A stretch of 64,000 nucleotides of DNA from Bacillota bacterium (GCA_017397935.1 JAFQHN010000021.1:1-64000); one strand, 5' to 3'; positions 44,324 through 53,800 are shown, numbered from the stretch's first letter. Made by a program: numbers and translations. The notes: generated by a model not told the origin, from the letters alone.

Positions 44324-44468
44324 CGTTTTCGGCCTCCTCCGTCTGCTCATCTTCCAGCTTCACCACAATCCTGTCATACTGCTCACAACGGGGGTTGCGG
44401 CAGATAAGCGCTGCCGCCCCCTCTTTTTCTTCACAGCGCAGCTCAATCTTACACCTCGGGCACAGCAT
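44313..44468 (-). CDS. 51-residue zinc-ribbon protein
   Basis: A very small gene between portal and the coiled-coil gene. It encodes MLCPRCKIELRCEEKEG, then an ICRNPRCEQYDR knuckle and an acidic tail. Two C-P/N-x-C pairs (residues 3/6 and 23/28) make a zinc ribbon. The portal stop TAA and its ATG overlap as ATGTAATG, with GGAGGTGGG just upstream; its own stop overlaps the next start. Such tight packing argues that it is translated. Role unknown, perhaps binding nucleic acid or another virion protein. Confidence 0.75.
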   Translation of the reverse strand: MLCPRCKIELRCEEKEGAAALICRNPRCEQYDRIVVKLEDEQTEEAENDGD

Positions 44469-46117
44469 TACATCCCACCTCCGTTTACCGTCGGCATTTC
44501 GGCCGCCGCTTTTGCCTTTTCACGCACTCTTTCCAGCAGTTTGGCCTTGTTCTTCAAATATCCGTCCGGCAGGCATTCCAGATAAGTCTCGGCGTCAGGC
44601 ATAATACCTGCGTTCAGCAGATTATCCAGCATTTGCACCTGCACCAGCTCGCTCCACCTTGCCGCCGCGCCAATATCCACCGTCATATGCCAGCGGCAGC
44701 GGCCGATTTCCGCATAATTAAACTTGGTTGCAATCTCTGCTGTCTGCCCGTCTGCCGTTTGGTTCGGGAGCGTAACCGTGCGCCAGCCGTAATCCACACT
44801 CATCATATCCAGCCAAATCCGCACATTGGCCTCCACAAAGCGGTAAAAATCCTGCCGCTGCAAGTCCAGCGGTGTTGCCGCCGCCTGCTGCACCGCCAAT
44901 ATGGCTGATGTATTATCCGGCTTTGCATTACCCAGCGCCGCATCATAAATGCCCATACTGCTCTTGGTACGCTCCTCGATGTCACCAATCAGCTGCAATA
45001 CCTGTGCGCTCATATCCTTCGGCCGAAAATCACTTACCACATCGCGCACATCGCCGCTTACCCCAATCGCCATACCGGGGTCGGGATTCCAGCCCTCCGT
45101 CAGACGGTTGCGGTCATAAATCACCTTGGGGAAGCTGTAATTCTGTCGGTCAAGGCTGGCCAGCGCATACATCTTGTTTAAGATAATCTGGTTGTTAATT
45201 TTGCCCGTCACCGGCGATACCCCGTGGTAGTTATTAAGCTCCGCCTCCCAGCTGGCATAGGCCACCGGGTACAGCTTGTACCCCAGGTCGGTTTCTTTTC
45301 GGATAACCGCCCTCTCGGTCACCTGCATATAATGCACACTCAGCTCCCCGCTGATTATCTCGCCAAAGGCCTCCATTTCCTTTTCGGCAAATTCGGGATC
45401 ATACTTGGTTCTCTGCTTAAAATATTTGGTCAGTACCGTCACATACTGCTTGTTGATGTCCTCATCCTCGCCCACCTCGTTGTCGGGCATAATCTCCTCG
45501 GGGTCACAGCCGTTATTTTTGGCCAGCTCTCTGGCCTCACTCAGCAGCAGCCGCTGCCGAATAATAATATACGGCTGTCTTTCCACCTCATTGGTGGCAG
45601 GGTTGCCAAAGAAAATATCCGTATTCTTGATGATTTCGGTGCGTATCGCTCCCATCGCCCCGTTATCTGCCACATCCACCGTCGGGTCAAAATAGCTGTG
45701 CAGCGCCATATCCCCATCCAGCGCCATTCTCTTTAACAGCAATCGGTGCTTATATCCTGCCTCGGTGGTTTCCAGCACCTCGGCCACCGCCTGCTGCATA
45801 ATCCGCCCCAGATACTCACCCGGCTGCAAAACACCTTCGTCTGCGCCCACCGGTGGCAGATTACCCAAATTCTTATCCACCTCAATGCTCACGCCAATAT
45901 CGTCCGATACCAACTGCGACACATAATAATTCACCGCCGGCTTGATGATATTAAAACAGGGTTTGTCCAAATCCGGGGCGTCCACTCCCAGCCATTGGCG
46001 GTCATTGTAAAAATCGCTGTTTATTTTAACCGTTTCCTCCAATCCCAGCCGGCTGTTAAACCCCAACGCATCCTGGTACTCGCGCCAAATACCCTCACAG
46101 CTTTTCACGATCTCCAT
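44468..46117 (-). CDS. Portal protein
   Basis: Dodecameric channel through which phage DNA enters and leaves the head. 549 residues with the P22/podovirus-like portal pattern: FYNDRQWLGVD, KPCFNIIKPAVNYYVSQL near the N-terminus, then DGDMALHSYFDP. FGNPATNEVERQPYIIIRQR and a helical C-terminal part (PLDLQRQDFYRFVEANVRIW) follow. AAAGGAG precedes the ATG. In most phages it follows terL directly; here a large hub-like gene is between them. Confidence 0.88.
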   Translation of the reverse strand: MEIVKSCEGIWREYQDALGFNSRLGLEETVKINSDFYNDRQWLGVDAPDLDKPCFNIIKPAVNYYVSQLVSDDIGVSIEVDKNLGNLPPVGADEGVLQPGEYLGRIMQQAVAEVLETTEAGYKHRLLLKRMALDGDMALHSYFDPTVDVADNGAMGAIRTEIIKNTDIFFGNPATNEVERQPYIIIRQRLLLSEARELAKNNGCDPEEIMPDNEVGEDEDINKQYVTVLTKYFKQRTKYDPEFAEKEMEAFGEIISGELSVHYMQVTERAVIRKETDLGYKLYPVAYASWEAELNNYHGVSPVTGKINNQIILNKMYALASLDRQNYSFPKVIYDRNRLTEGWNPDPGMAIGVSGDVRDVVSDFRPKDMSAQVLQLIGDIEERTKSSMGIYDAALGNAKPDNTSAILAVQQAAATPLDLQRQDFYRFVEANVRIWLDMMSVDYGWRTVTLPNQTADGQTAEIATKFNYAEIGRCRWHMTVDIGAAARWSELVQVQMLDNLLNAGIMPDAETYLECLPDGYLKNKAKLLERVREKAKAAAEMPTVNGGGM

Positions 46118-46138
46118 CTGCTCACTCCTTTGTCTTCT

Positions 46139-48544
46139 TTATCCCCTGTATTTTCCGCTTACCGTATACAGCACCGTCAATCCATAAATGCCAAAAGCCT
46201 TGCCCGGTTCGTTTTCAATCTTAAACTTCACAAACATCACCTTCTTGGCTTTGGCATTGCTGGCCAGGTTTCTCGGCATATCGTCTGTCTCAAAACCAAA
46301 ATCTGCAAAATCTATGTTGTTAAAATCAAACACGCCCATACTTCGGTCTAACACTCTCGTTTCCAAACCCTGCACAATATAAGAGAGTTTGGCGTGGCTG
46401 CTGTTAAAGGGCTCGGCAATCACATAGGCATTTTTAATCTTCTTGCAATATGCACGGCTGCCCAAGTCCAGCACCCCGGTAAACCAATGGCAGGCAATAG
46501 CCTTCGTTCCACTTGGCCAAATATCGCTGTATGTTCCGGGGGATAGGCTCATAATCTCACCATTTTCGGTGCCAAAGCAAATCTCACTCTCGCCCTGCAC
46601 CCAAACCCGCACCGGGAGGCTCTCCCACAGCCACCAGTCATATTGGTAACCGCCGCCTCCGTCCTCATAGGTTCTGGGCGCCAGCGCATCGGCCACATAC
46701 ACCCGACCGTTCACCGCCAGATAGCACCTGCCGCTTTTCGTCATCATCTGCGCCTCGCGCAAATTTTCCTCTTGGGTAAGCTTCGGGTTAATATACCAGC
46801 TGCGGTTCTTGGCAAATCGCTCATTGGCCGCCTCATTGGCCACTCTGGTTATCGCAAACACTCCGTCATTGGATAAGCACAGGTTGTCGTCACCAAAATC
46901 GGCAAAACAGTCACTTGATACCGCGCCCACACCCACAGCACCCTGTGTCAGGCTAAACTCGGCCTCTCCGTCTGCCCCAAGCGTGCCTCTGCGGTACCAG
47001 ATAGTCGGCTCGCTGCCGTTTGCCTCCTTGTGTATGGCCAGCGTGCCGTCGGTCAGCCAGCTGTACCCCACCACCGGGGTGGCCTCACTCCCCACCTTGG
47101 TATATCCCACATCCGGCCAGTATGTCATATCCTCAAAGCCGCTCATCCAGTCCATATTGGGCATATTGCGGTTGCCGGTCACAAACAATCGGTCGGCATT
47201 ACCGCCCACACCGTACACCACCGGCACCGTACAGCCGTTAATTCTGGACGTATACAGGTTCACGCCACTCTCCCGCCAGCCGATCTGCACTCCACTCAAA
47301 TCCCTTACGTATATGCGTGAGGTAATGCCGCCGCCGTGGTAGGCCGTATGCGGCTCTGTAACCGTCAGGTACCAAATACCGTCCTGCTGTACCAGCTGCA
47401 CCTCACAGCACATTTCCTCCGCCCACAGATAATCGTGCGCTTCAACCTCGCCCGCACTCATCTCATAATATTCGGATAACCAGCCAAGGTCTACCGTCTG
47501 CTCCTCTGTGGTCACCGTCACCGCATAATCACGGGGGTATGGGTAATCCACCTTATAGTCAAAGCCATCGTCATATATGCTTTGGAATTTATAGTAAGTT
47601 TGCGCCACAGTTATCACCGCTTCGCAGCTTTCCTTTGGCAGACTCTCACCCAGCTTAAAATAATACTTGGTGGCATAAGATGTTTTGTCGGTTTCCGACC
47701 AATACCACACTGCGCAGCCCTCTTCATCCACTATCGCCGCATCAGCAGCCGTATATTCAGCCTGTCTGTCCTCATCACCTATATTTTGTGCTTCAAAGGT
47801 CACTTCATAGTTATCCATACCGCTTACCGCCGTTACCTGCAAACCCTCACCAAAGGTCAGTTTGCCCAGCACACCGTCAAGTGTCCAGCCGGTAACCTCA
47901 ATCCACATACCGTTTTCCAGCAGGCGCCTCACTCCCAGCACCTCTTTCACGGGGGCGCTGTCCAGCCACAGCACGGTTTGCCCTTCCTCAGCCACACAAA
48001 AGCTGTTTTTGCGGCGGTCACTCAGCAGATTAACCGCCTCCAAAGCCGTGCCGCCCATAGCTGCACCGGCCTTGCGCCCAATGGTGGTGGTCGGCACATA
48101 GGCTGCCTCCGTCATCGGCTTTACACTAAGCTTTCCGTCTGCGTCCACCTCGGCCAGCAAAGCGCACAGCCCGTCAAAAATACCCAATTTCCCCTCCAAC
48201 TGGGCACTTCTGCTTCGGGCATTGTTCATTCCCTCATAAACCACCGTCTGCGTGCCGTCCGCCGCCCACAGACTCAATTTTTCGCCGTGGTGCACCAGCC
48301 GAAATTTACCCGCCGCCACCTGCAAAATATGTACTCCGTTAATTCGGCCGTCAAACTCTGCCTTCACCCTCGCACCCGGTCGGCATACCGGGAAGCCGTC
48401 CTTATCCGGTATCAGGTTAACACAGTCGGGGCTTCTCTCGGCCGATACCGAAAGCGGAGACGATGCCATATCGCACCCCCGAAAACGCTCAATGTTAAAA
48501 GTACGCTTAGCCGCTCCTCCGCCGCCAAAATTAAACTTACTCAT
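46139..48544 (-). CDS. Large beta-rich head-tail hub/stabilisation protein (putative)
   Basis: 801-residue protein rich in Trp, Tyr, Gly and Asp, with many short beta strands and repeated W-x-S/A-x-G-T blade-like segments (LSLWAADGTQTVVYEG, YSWLTDGTLAIHKE). A beta-propeller or beta-barrel virion protein is likely. Content and location (between terL and portal) resemble packaged-DNA stabilisation or tail-hub proteins of P22-like phages, such as gp10. I cannot demonstrate homology by eye. ATG 48544 sits behind AGAGGTGATGTG; the upstream M of the frame is not needed. Confidence 0.6.
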   Translation of the reverse strand: MSKFNFGGGGAAKRTFNIERFRGCDMASSPLSVSAERSPDCVNLIPDKDGFPVCRPGARVKAEFDGRINGVHILQVAAGKFRLVHHGEKLSLWAADGTQTVVYEGMNNARSRSAQLEGKLGIFDGLCALLAEVDADGKLSVKPMTEAAYVPTTTIGRKAGAAMGGTALEAVNLLSDRRKNSFCVAEEGQTVLWLDSAPVKEVLGVRRLLENGMWIEVTGWTLDGVLGKLTFGEGLQVTAVSGMDNYEVTFEAQNIGDEDRQAEYTAADAAIVDEEGCAVWYWSETDKTSYATKYYFKLGESLPKESCEAVITVAQTYYKFQSIYDDGFDYKVDYPYPRDYAVTVTTEEQTVDLGWLSEYYEMSAGEVEAHDYLWAEEMCCEVQLVQQDGIWYLTVTEPHTAYHGGGITSRIYVRDLSGVQIGWRESGVNLYTSRINGCTVPVVYGVGGNADRLFVTGNRNMPNMDWMSGFEDMTYWPDVGYTKVGSEATPVVGYSWLTDGTLAIHKEANGSEPTIWYRRGTLGADGEAEFSLTQGAVGVGAVSSDCFADFGDDNLCLSNDGVFAITRVANEAANERFAKNRSWYINPKLTQEENLREAQMMTKSGRCYLAVNGRVYVADALAPRTYEDGGGGYQYDWWLWESLPVRVWVQGESEICFGTENGEIMSLSPGTYSDIWPSGTKAIACHWFTGVLDLGSRAYCKKIKNAYVIAEPFNSSHAKLSYIVQGLETRVLDRSMGVFDFNNIDFADFGFETDDMPRNLASNAKAKKVMFVKFKIENEPGKAFGIYGLTVLYTVSGKYRG

Positions 48545-48585
48545 CACATCACCTCTGTCCGTCACTTATATAGCGTTTATATAGC

Positions 48586-49920
48586 TTACCGCCCCAGCCG
48601 CATAAAGCTTCGTGCCCCTGCCGCAAATCTGCTCTCCTGCCTCGGCTTTTCCGCCCAGGGTCTGCCTGCCACCAAATACCTGAGAGCATCCGGGGCGTGG
48701 GTCAGCTCGTGCGGGTCCTTGGCGCAGTCGTTGGGGTTTCTCTCACTTCGCTGCAAAGCAGGCAGCGTCCTCAGCAGGTTCAAACAGTTACTGCCGATTT
48801 TCAGCTTTGCCGTTTTTGCCCCCTGCTCATCGTCATATACCCTCAGCCATTCGGCCAAATCATACCATCCCTGCACACGGTCATTGTTGGCTCTGGTCAG
48901 CCCCATACCCTTGGCCGCAAAGATGTCCGCCGTACTTCGGCCGGTGTCGCTGTGCTTGTTCCACAGGTCAGGCGGTGCAAAGAAGGCAGAAATCTTCTCC
49001 CCCTCATCAATACGGCTTTGCAGCAGCTCGGCCGCCTCACTCGCCAGCAGCTTGTCCTTATAGACTTCCTTGTATACCCAGATGTTTTCCCGCTCATCAA
49101 TCGCCGCAAAGTATGCCGCAAACATATCCTGTCCATAGTCAAAGGCCACATAGCGCCGCCAGCTTGCAGGTATAGCAAAGGGTTCAAAACAATGCACCTC
49201 ACGCCGGAACATCTCAAAATACTGCCCCTCAAAAATATCCCAGTTGCCCTCTCTCAGCGCCTTTCTTTCCTTCTCCGGCAGCAGATTAAGCCGCTTGGCA
49301 TAACCGGGGTCACCTTGCAGCAGAAAAGGATTGTCGTCCAGCTTAGACGGTATAAAAACTCTGGTACTCACTTCCCCGGTGTTCTCATCCCGCACCTTAT
49401 GCTCCACGCCTTCCGCCCCAATGTCGATAAACCGCGCCTTCACCCAATAATGCCCCACTCCGCCGGGGTTGGTGCTGCTCTTTATCTGTCTGGGGTAAGG
49501 CTTAGAACCTCTCAGTCGGCTCAGCAGATACACATACATATATTCAGAGAAATGCGTCAGCTCATCAAAGCGGATAACATCATATTCCGCACCCTGGTAG
49601 CGGTGTACATCCTTCTCATTATCGCAATAGCCAAACTCAATGATAGAGCCGTTGACAAAATACCAGCGGTGTTGGCTGCTGTTATATGCCGCCACCTCAC
49701 GGCTGAAAAGCCCCAGACTGGTGAGTATCAAAGAGCGCTCCAAGTCCGGGAAGGTGCGCCGCAAAGCCAACTGCTTGCTTTCCGGGTATTTCAGCGCATA
49801 CAGCCACGCATCCACCAACTGCCCATAGCTTTTACCGCCGCCGGCCGCTCCGCCAAACAGTACCTCATCGGCCTCGGCCTGTATAAAACTCTGCTGCCTT
49901 CTGGTTATCTGCAAATCCAC
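48586..49920 (-). CDS. terL: Terminase large subunit
   Basis: ATP-driven DNA-packaging motor and nuclease. 444 residues: Walker A EVLFGGAAGGGKSYG near the start (residues about 19-33), Walker B IRFDELTHF, the coupling motif SSTNPGG, then the RNase H-like nuclease opening VAFDYGQDMFA, and a late acidic patch HAPDALRYL. The GTG start at 49920 (V-D-L-Q-I) has AGGGGGAG at 7 nt. The frame further upstream passes through a terminator hairpin. It sits after the lysis genes, about 6.5 kb from terS, which is unusual. Confidence 0.93.
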   Translation of the reverse strand: MDLQITRRQQSFIQAEADEVLFGGAAGGGKSYGQLVDAWLYALKYPESKQLALRRTFPDLERSLILTSLGLFSREVAAYNSSQHRWYFVNGSIIEFGYCDNEKDVHRYQGAEYDVIRFDELTHFSEYMYVYLLSRLRGSKPYPRQIKSSTNPGGVGHYWVKARFIDIGAEGVEHKVRDENTGEVSTRVFIPSKLDDNPFLLQGDPGYAKRLNLLPEKERKALREGNWDIFEGQYFEMFRREVHCFEPFAIPASWRRYVAFDYGQDMFAAYFAAIDERENIWVYKEVYKDKLLASEAAELLQSRIDEGEKISAFFAPPDLWNKHSDTGRSTADIFAAKGMGLTRANNDRVQGWYDLAEWLRVYDDEQGAKTAKLKIGSNCLNLLRTLPALQRSERNPNDCAKDPHELTHAPDALRYLVAGRPWAEKPRQESRFAAGARSFMRLGR

Positions 49921-49935
49921 CTGTTCTCTCCCCCT

Positions 49936-49971
49936 GCAATAACAGCCCCGGGCAACCTTCACCCGGGGCTG
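49936..49971 (-). terminator. Hairpin between the lysis genes and terL
   Basis: A 9-bp GC stem, AGCCCCGGG/CCCGGGGCT, with a loop of about 9 nt, followed on the minus strand by GTTATT. It may partly terminate or stabilise the mRNA. Confidence 0.6.
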
Positions 49972-49988
49972 CTGTTTTCAGCCAATAT

Positions 49989-50555
49989 TTACTTTACCTT
50001 AATAACGGGCATCTTCTCGGCCGCATCATACTCCACCGCAATCCGCTCATCCCGCAAATCCTGCAAGCGCACATAGTTATAGCCTGCGTGTTCAATGGCC
50101 TGCACCTGCTTTTTCACGCCGTTTAAGGAAATTTTCAGCACTTTGCTCACTTCCATCCGCTCCTTCAAAAATTTATACGGGTCAATGGTTGACGGGTACT
50201 TGTATTCACCCTTATGCACCTCCAAATGCAGGTGCTTGCCGGTAGCGTGGCCTGTCATACCCTCAATGCCCAGCGCAGTCCGCTCGCTCACCATATCGCC
50301 CTTCTGCACAAAAACACTTTTCAGGTGGGCATACAGGCTCACATAGCCGTCAGGGTGCTTCACCAGCAGATAATTGCCGTAGCTTTCCGACCAGCTCGCC
50401 TTAATCACGTTTCCGTGCTGAATGGGGTAAACCACGCCGTTACCGCCATAATTGGCCGAGCATAAATCCAAACCGCTGTGCCAACCACACTTCCAAAACC
50501 GCCCCTTATGCCCATATCTGGTGCCAAGGCGGTATGTATCAAAAGGGAATCGCAT
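49989..50555 (-). CDS. M23-family peptidoglycan endopeptidase (endolysin)
   Basis: 188-residue LytM/lysostaphin-type zinc peptidase. The ligands H26 and D30 (HSGLDL) and H108/H110 (GKHLHLEV), with YAHLKSV, form the M23 core. A C-terminal extension of about 50 residues (LNGVKKQVQAIEHAGYNYVR) resembles a copper-amine-oxidase-like stalk domain. It has no signal peptide and lies next to a small membrane protein, so it is probably the endolysin released by a holin; a virion role is also possible. Confidence 0.85.
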   Translation of the reverse strand: MRFPFDTYRLGTRYGHKGRFWKCGWHSGLDLCSANYGGNGVVYPIQHGNVIKASWSESYGNYLLVKHPDGYVSLYAHLKSVFVQKGDMVSERTALGIEGMTGHATGKHLHLEVHKGEYKYPSTIDPYKFLKERMEVSKVLKISLNGVKKQVQAIEHAGYNYVRLQDLRDERIAVEYDAAEKMPVIKVK

Positions 50556-50559
50556 TTGT

Positions 50560-50775
50560 TTATCCCTCCTTGTTCTGGCCGCCGTTCAGGTTCTTGCCAA
50601 AGAAGAACCCCAGCACCAGCATTATGCAGCTGTTAAACAGTTCTCCCGTTTCTTTTTCGGTTACTGTCATTATGCACATAACGCCCACCAAAGCCAGCGT
50701 GACAATAGACTTTACATCAATCAGCCTGGCCACACGGCTTATAATGCTCTCGGACCTGTTTTCTGTCTCCTGCAT
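50560..50775 (-). CDS. Small holin-like membrane protein
   Basis: 71 residues: an N-terminal polar helix, then two hydrophobic helices (IVTLALVGVMCIMTVTE and FNSCIMLVLGFFFGKNL) and a short polar tail. Size, topology and its position 4 nt before the endolysin gene fit a holin. Its sequence is not diagnostic. Confidence 0.65.
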   Translation of the reverse strand: MQETENRSESIISRVARLIDVKSIVTLALVGVMCIMTVTEKETGELFNSCIMLVLGFFFGKNLNGGQNKEG

Positions 50776-50789
50776 AAGCTCGCCCCCTC

Positions 50790-51062
50790 TTAGGCCTTAC
50801 CCTGCAAAATCAGCACCTTGGTGGTGTTGATGGTTTCATCATCCAACAGCATTTCACGGTCACCCGAAGCCACCGAGCGCATCTGCATATACACGTTATA
50901 ACAGGCCTGCACCAGCGCACGGTTGTTCACATCCGCCAGATTTTCGGTTGCCTTGGCAAAACGCCCCTGCATTTTTTCGGTCAGCGCCTTGGTTAGCTCC
51001 ACAATGTCATAGCCATATGTTTCAACGCCCCAGGTTTTAATATCTTCATAAAAGTTAGTCAT
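50790..51062 (-). CDS. Hypothetical phage protein
   Basis: Unrecognised 90-residue soluble protein, mostly helical (MTNFYEDIKTWGVETYGYDIVELTKALTEKM is split over two helices, with ACYNVYMQMRSVASGDREM later). AAAGGAG-type ribosome site upstream. It sits in the lysis cluster between two membrane proteins, so a lysis-timing or tail-associated role is possible. Confidence 0.65.
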   Translation of the reverse strand: MTNFYEDIKTWGVETYGYDIVELTKALTEKMQGRFAKATENLADVNNRALVQACYNVYMQMRSVASGDREMLLDDETINTTKVLILQGKA

Positions 51063-51076
51063 AATTTTCTTCTCCT

Positions 51077-51643
51077 TTAATCGTTTTCTTTATAGCCTTG
51101 CAGCACCTTATCATGCGCTGCCAGCCTCAAATCGTGCTCTGCAAATTTCAAATCGTGTTCATCCACTCGCCGGTCCAGCTCGCTGCTGTGCTCCCATAGC
51201 TTCCGATGGCTCTCTCTGCTCTTTTCTTTCTGTTCCCGCAGGTCTTCGTCCAAAGATTCCACAATTACTGTTAATTTTGTAATTGCCTGCGTCAGCGGTG
51301 TGGCAATCTTAAAGATAACCACCAAAAAGCCGACAACAGCAACAATAAGCTCAAACACTTCCCATTCCGTCACCGGTAATCTACCCCCTTTCTTTAACAT
51401 AAACAGTCCCCATATATGCCACATACCCAATGCCGCATAAACCGCCGTACATACCAACAGGCCAACTCTGGCAATCGGCTCTTTACGATTAGCCGCCCAC
51501 CAGCAAAGCACACCCACAATCACAGTTTTATAAAACACCATAACCGGGACATTCTGTATCAGCAGATTTAATTCCTTAACACCCAAGTTCAAAGCAAACA
51601 GGGTGCAAGCAAGGTCAAACAGGTTAAGAATGTAGGCGGTCAC
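51077..51643 (-). CDS. DUF5658-like membrane domain fused to a coiled-coil lysis-type protein
   Basis: 188 residues. The first 90 form three membrane helices with YILNLFDLACTLFALNLGVKELN, the pattern of DUF5658 proteins. Residues from about 91 add another helix (VFELIVAVVGFLVVIFKIATP) and a heptad coil (HSSELDRRVDEHDLKFAEHD). That part looks like a free-standing XhlA-type phage membrane protein. A GTG at 51373, with AAAGGGGG upstream, could start it separately. The gene itself starts at GTG 51643, whose GTGA overlaps the preceding stop. Probable lysis or membrane-anchor function. Confidence 0.65.
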   Translation of the reverse strand: MTAYILNLFDLACTLFALNLGVKELNLLIQNVPVMVFYKTVIVGVLCWWAANRKEPIARVGLLVCTAVYAALGMWHIWGLFMLKKGGRLPVTEWEVFELIVAVVGFLVVIFKIATPLTQAITKLTVIVESLDEDLREQKEKSRESHRKLWEHSSELDRRVDEHDLKFAEHDLRLAAHDKVLQGYKEND

Positions 51644-52371
51644 GATGCGGCAATACAATAACCGTAAACGTCATAAAGCAGTACAAATTTTTTGTCACCA
51701 CAATAAAATTCTTCAAAAAGAGTATTGGGATGAACCGAAGCGCAGTAAATCACCTCATTGGCAAATGTGATATACCCCAAAGAAAAAGTGTTCGCCGTTG
51801 CTGTGGCCGGTGCAAGAATAGTCATACCAGCCGGCGTTTGGGCAGGTTTGTTTGCAGGGAAATTCAAACTTTCCGGCACACTCATGCCCCCTCCAAAAAC
51901 ATAGCCCGTTACTGGGAATGCTTCGCCAAAATAAAGCAAAGTATAGGGCAAGCCGTCACAAGCACCTTGCCCAAAACCAAGCCACAAACGCACACCGGTA
52001 CTTGTCGAGGACGAATATATTTGATAGCGTGCTAAATCCGAATTAACGGCTCTCTTTTCTACATATACGGTTACGCTCGAAGTAACAATGTTTGATTGAC
52101 TTGTTCCTGTTACCGATGTAAACACGCCATCCAGCATATAACCCATGTAATGATAAAATAGTTTGCCAGAATTATAATGACGAATATACCATCCGTCATT
52201 TCCAATCTTCAAAACCACATCATACACACTTGTTGTATCGGTGTTGACTTGCTGGATAGTGGCTTCCGGGCAAAGTTCCATAAATGCGGCTACAACCTCT
52301 TTCGCCATTGTGCCATAATCACTCCTGTCCGAAGTAAATACAATGGTTTTTGTGGTGGTTTCAACGCTCAT
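51640..52371 (-). CDS. Hypothetical tail-fibre-linked protein
   Basis: Unrecognised 243-residue beta-rich protein with Ser/Thr-rich strands (SVTGTSQSNIVTSSVTVYVE) and aromatic patches (YIRHYNSGKLFYHYMGYML). It starts within the stop of the preceding fibre gene (ATGA overlap). Composition and position suggest a receptor-binding or fibre-tip protein, or a fibre chaperone. Confidence 0.65.
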   Translation of the reverse strand: MSVETTTKTIVFTSDRSDYGTMAKEVVAAFMELCPEATIQQVNTDTTSVYDVVLKIGNDGWYIRHYNSGKLFYHYMGYMLDGVFTSVTGTSQSNIVTSSVTVYVEKRAVNSDLARYQIYSSSTSTGVRLWLGFGQGACDGLPYTLLYFGEAFPVTGYVFGGGMSVPESLNFPANKPAQTPAGMTILAPATATANTFSLGYITFANEVIYCASVHPNTLFEEFYCGDKKFVLLYDVYGYCIAAS

Positions 52372-53297
52372 TCTGTTACCTCCTCATATACTCCACATAA
52401 AATATCAGGCAGAATAACGCCGTCCAGATACTGCCCGTATTGACCGCATAAAATACCCGTACCCTGCGAAAACACCGCATAGGGATATGCTTGCGTTTGC
52501 TTTCCAAAATACAAAACACGGGTAGAATACACAATATTTCTGGTGTAGTGTTCGCCCGTGGACGCTTCTGCCCGATAGTCCAACACTTCCCAAGTTTCGG
52601 CACTCTGGGTGTATTTGCAATACACAGCACCCTGCATAGAAATCCAAGTTGTGCCTTTGTCATAGTCCTTAATAAGAAAATCGTCCATCAAGAACACAAC
52701 GCCGATATAGTTTGCACCGTCTACCATAACCATAAGGCCGCTATATGGCCCGGTATACAGCGTTTTTGCCGCCTCTACATAGGCTTCATACCCCGTGGGG
52801 ATTACCTCCGTGTCAGCCGCACCGCCACCCTCGGCCGTACCCGTAACACCGTAAATGGTTACATCTTTCTTGATGTTTTCGGGGATAAGGTTTTCGTCAC
52901 CCTCAACCGTTACGGATGAAAAACCGTCACCGTCCGGGTATTCCGTAAAATCATCACCCGTGGGGGTAACTGTGATGGGGGACAGGTCGGGTTCTTTATC
53001 TTCCTTACTGCCCTCTACGCCGAAGATGGTCACACCAGCAACGATGTTCTTCGGGACAAGGTTTGCATCACCGGCTACCGTGACAGAGGAAAAACCATCG
53101 CCGTTTGGATACACCGTAAATTTCTCACCGGTAGGCGTAACATATCCAACTTCTAATTCTACGTCCTCGATAGTGGGTATTTCGGTGATTGCCGCTGCCA
53201 TTTCCGAGGGGAAATATTTTGTTTCCCCTCCGTTCTTTTCCCGGATAGCATTTGCAATATCGGTGTAGTGCTTATCATTGGTAATTACAATACCCAT
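52368..53297 (-). CDS. Tail fibre / receptor-binding protein with duplicated module
   Basis: 309 residues. After a short start domain (TNDKHYTDIANAIREKNGG, a common phage fibre opening) come two copies of a 50-residue module: YPNGDGFSSVTVAGDANLVP and YPDGDGFSSVTVEGDENLIP, each followed by N-I-x(3)V-T-I-x-GV-x-G. The C-terminal half is a beta-rich, Cys/Tyr-containing domain (residues about 165-309), likely the variable host-contact part. Its start codon overlaps the previous stop (TGATG). Confidence 0.75.
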   Translation of the reverse strand: MGIVITNDKHYTDIANAIREKNGGETKYFPSEMAAAITEIPTIEDVELEVGYVTPTGEKFTVYPNGDGFSSVTVAGDANLVPKNIVAGVTIFGVEGSKEDKEPDLSPITVTPTGDDFTEYPDGDGFSSVTVEGDENLIPENIKKDVTIYGVTGTAEGGGAADTEVIPTGYEAYVEAAKTLYTGPYSGLMVMVDGANYIGVVFLMDDFLIKDYDKGTTWISMQGAVYCKYTQSAETWEVLDYRAEASTGEHYTRNIVYSTRVLYFGKQTQAYPYAVFSQGTGILCGQYGQYLDGVILPDILCGVYEEVTE

Positions 53298-53800
53298 CAA
53301 TAACTCACCTCGTCTGCACTCACCAAAGCCACATTGCCGCTTTCATCCGGGGCAACACCATTCACGGCCTTTACCACATTAGCCATCTCTTGCTGTACTT
53401 TTTCGCTCAGCTCACGTTGTGCCTCACTCAAAGCCTGCTGTGCTTCACCCAGCTGCCGCACTGCCTCACTCAACCCCTGTTGTGCTTCACCCATTTCCTG
53501 CTGGGTGCCACCTATTCCCTGCTGGGTTTCGCCCATTTCCTGCACCGCTTCGTCCAGCGCGCTCAATACCTCCGCCAGTGTCGCACCGTCCATACCCGGC
53601 ACACTCATCTCATTCAGCGCCTCGCCGCTTATCAGACTGTCAATCAGCTGGTTAAACCGCCCCAGCGCCAGCATCGCCTTGCCAATGTTGTCAAAGCGCT
53701 TTTTCAGTTCGGCCGCCGATATTTTCGGTCGGTCGTCCAGACTGGCTATATCCTGCCCCTCAAAGTCACTCTCTGCAAATTTCAGCTCACTTAACGTCAT
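53297..53800 (-). CDS. Coiled-coil fibre/stalk protein
   Basis: 167 residues. A short N-terminal domain is followed by a continuous coiled coil with seven-residue near-repeats of the type M-G-E-T/A-Q-Q-G/E (residues 87-140). The C-terminal VVKAVNGVAPDESGNVAL motif is widespread at the ends of phage tail fibre proteins. Probably a trimeric stalk acting with the next gene. Overlaps its neighbours by 4 nt and 1 nt. Confidence 0.7.
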   Translation of the reverse strand: MTLSELKFAESDFEGQDIASLDDRPKISAAELKKRFDNIGKAMLALGRFNQLIDSLISGEALNEMSVPGMDGATLAEVLSALDEAVQEMGETQQGIGGTQQEMGEAQQGLSEAVRQLGEAQQALSEAQRELSEKVQQEMANVVKAVNGVAPDESGNVALVSADEVSY

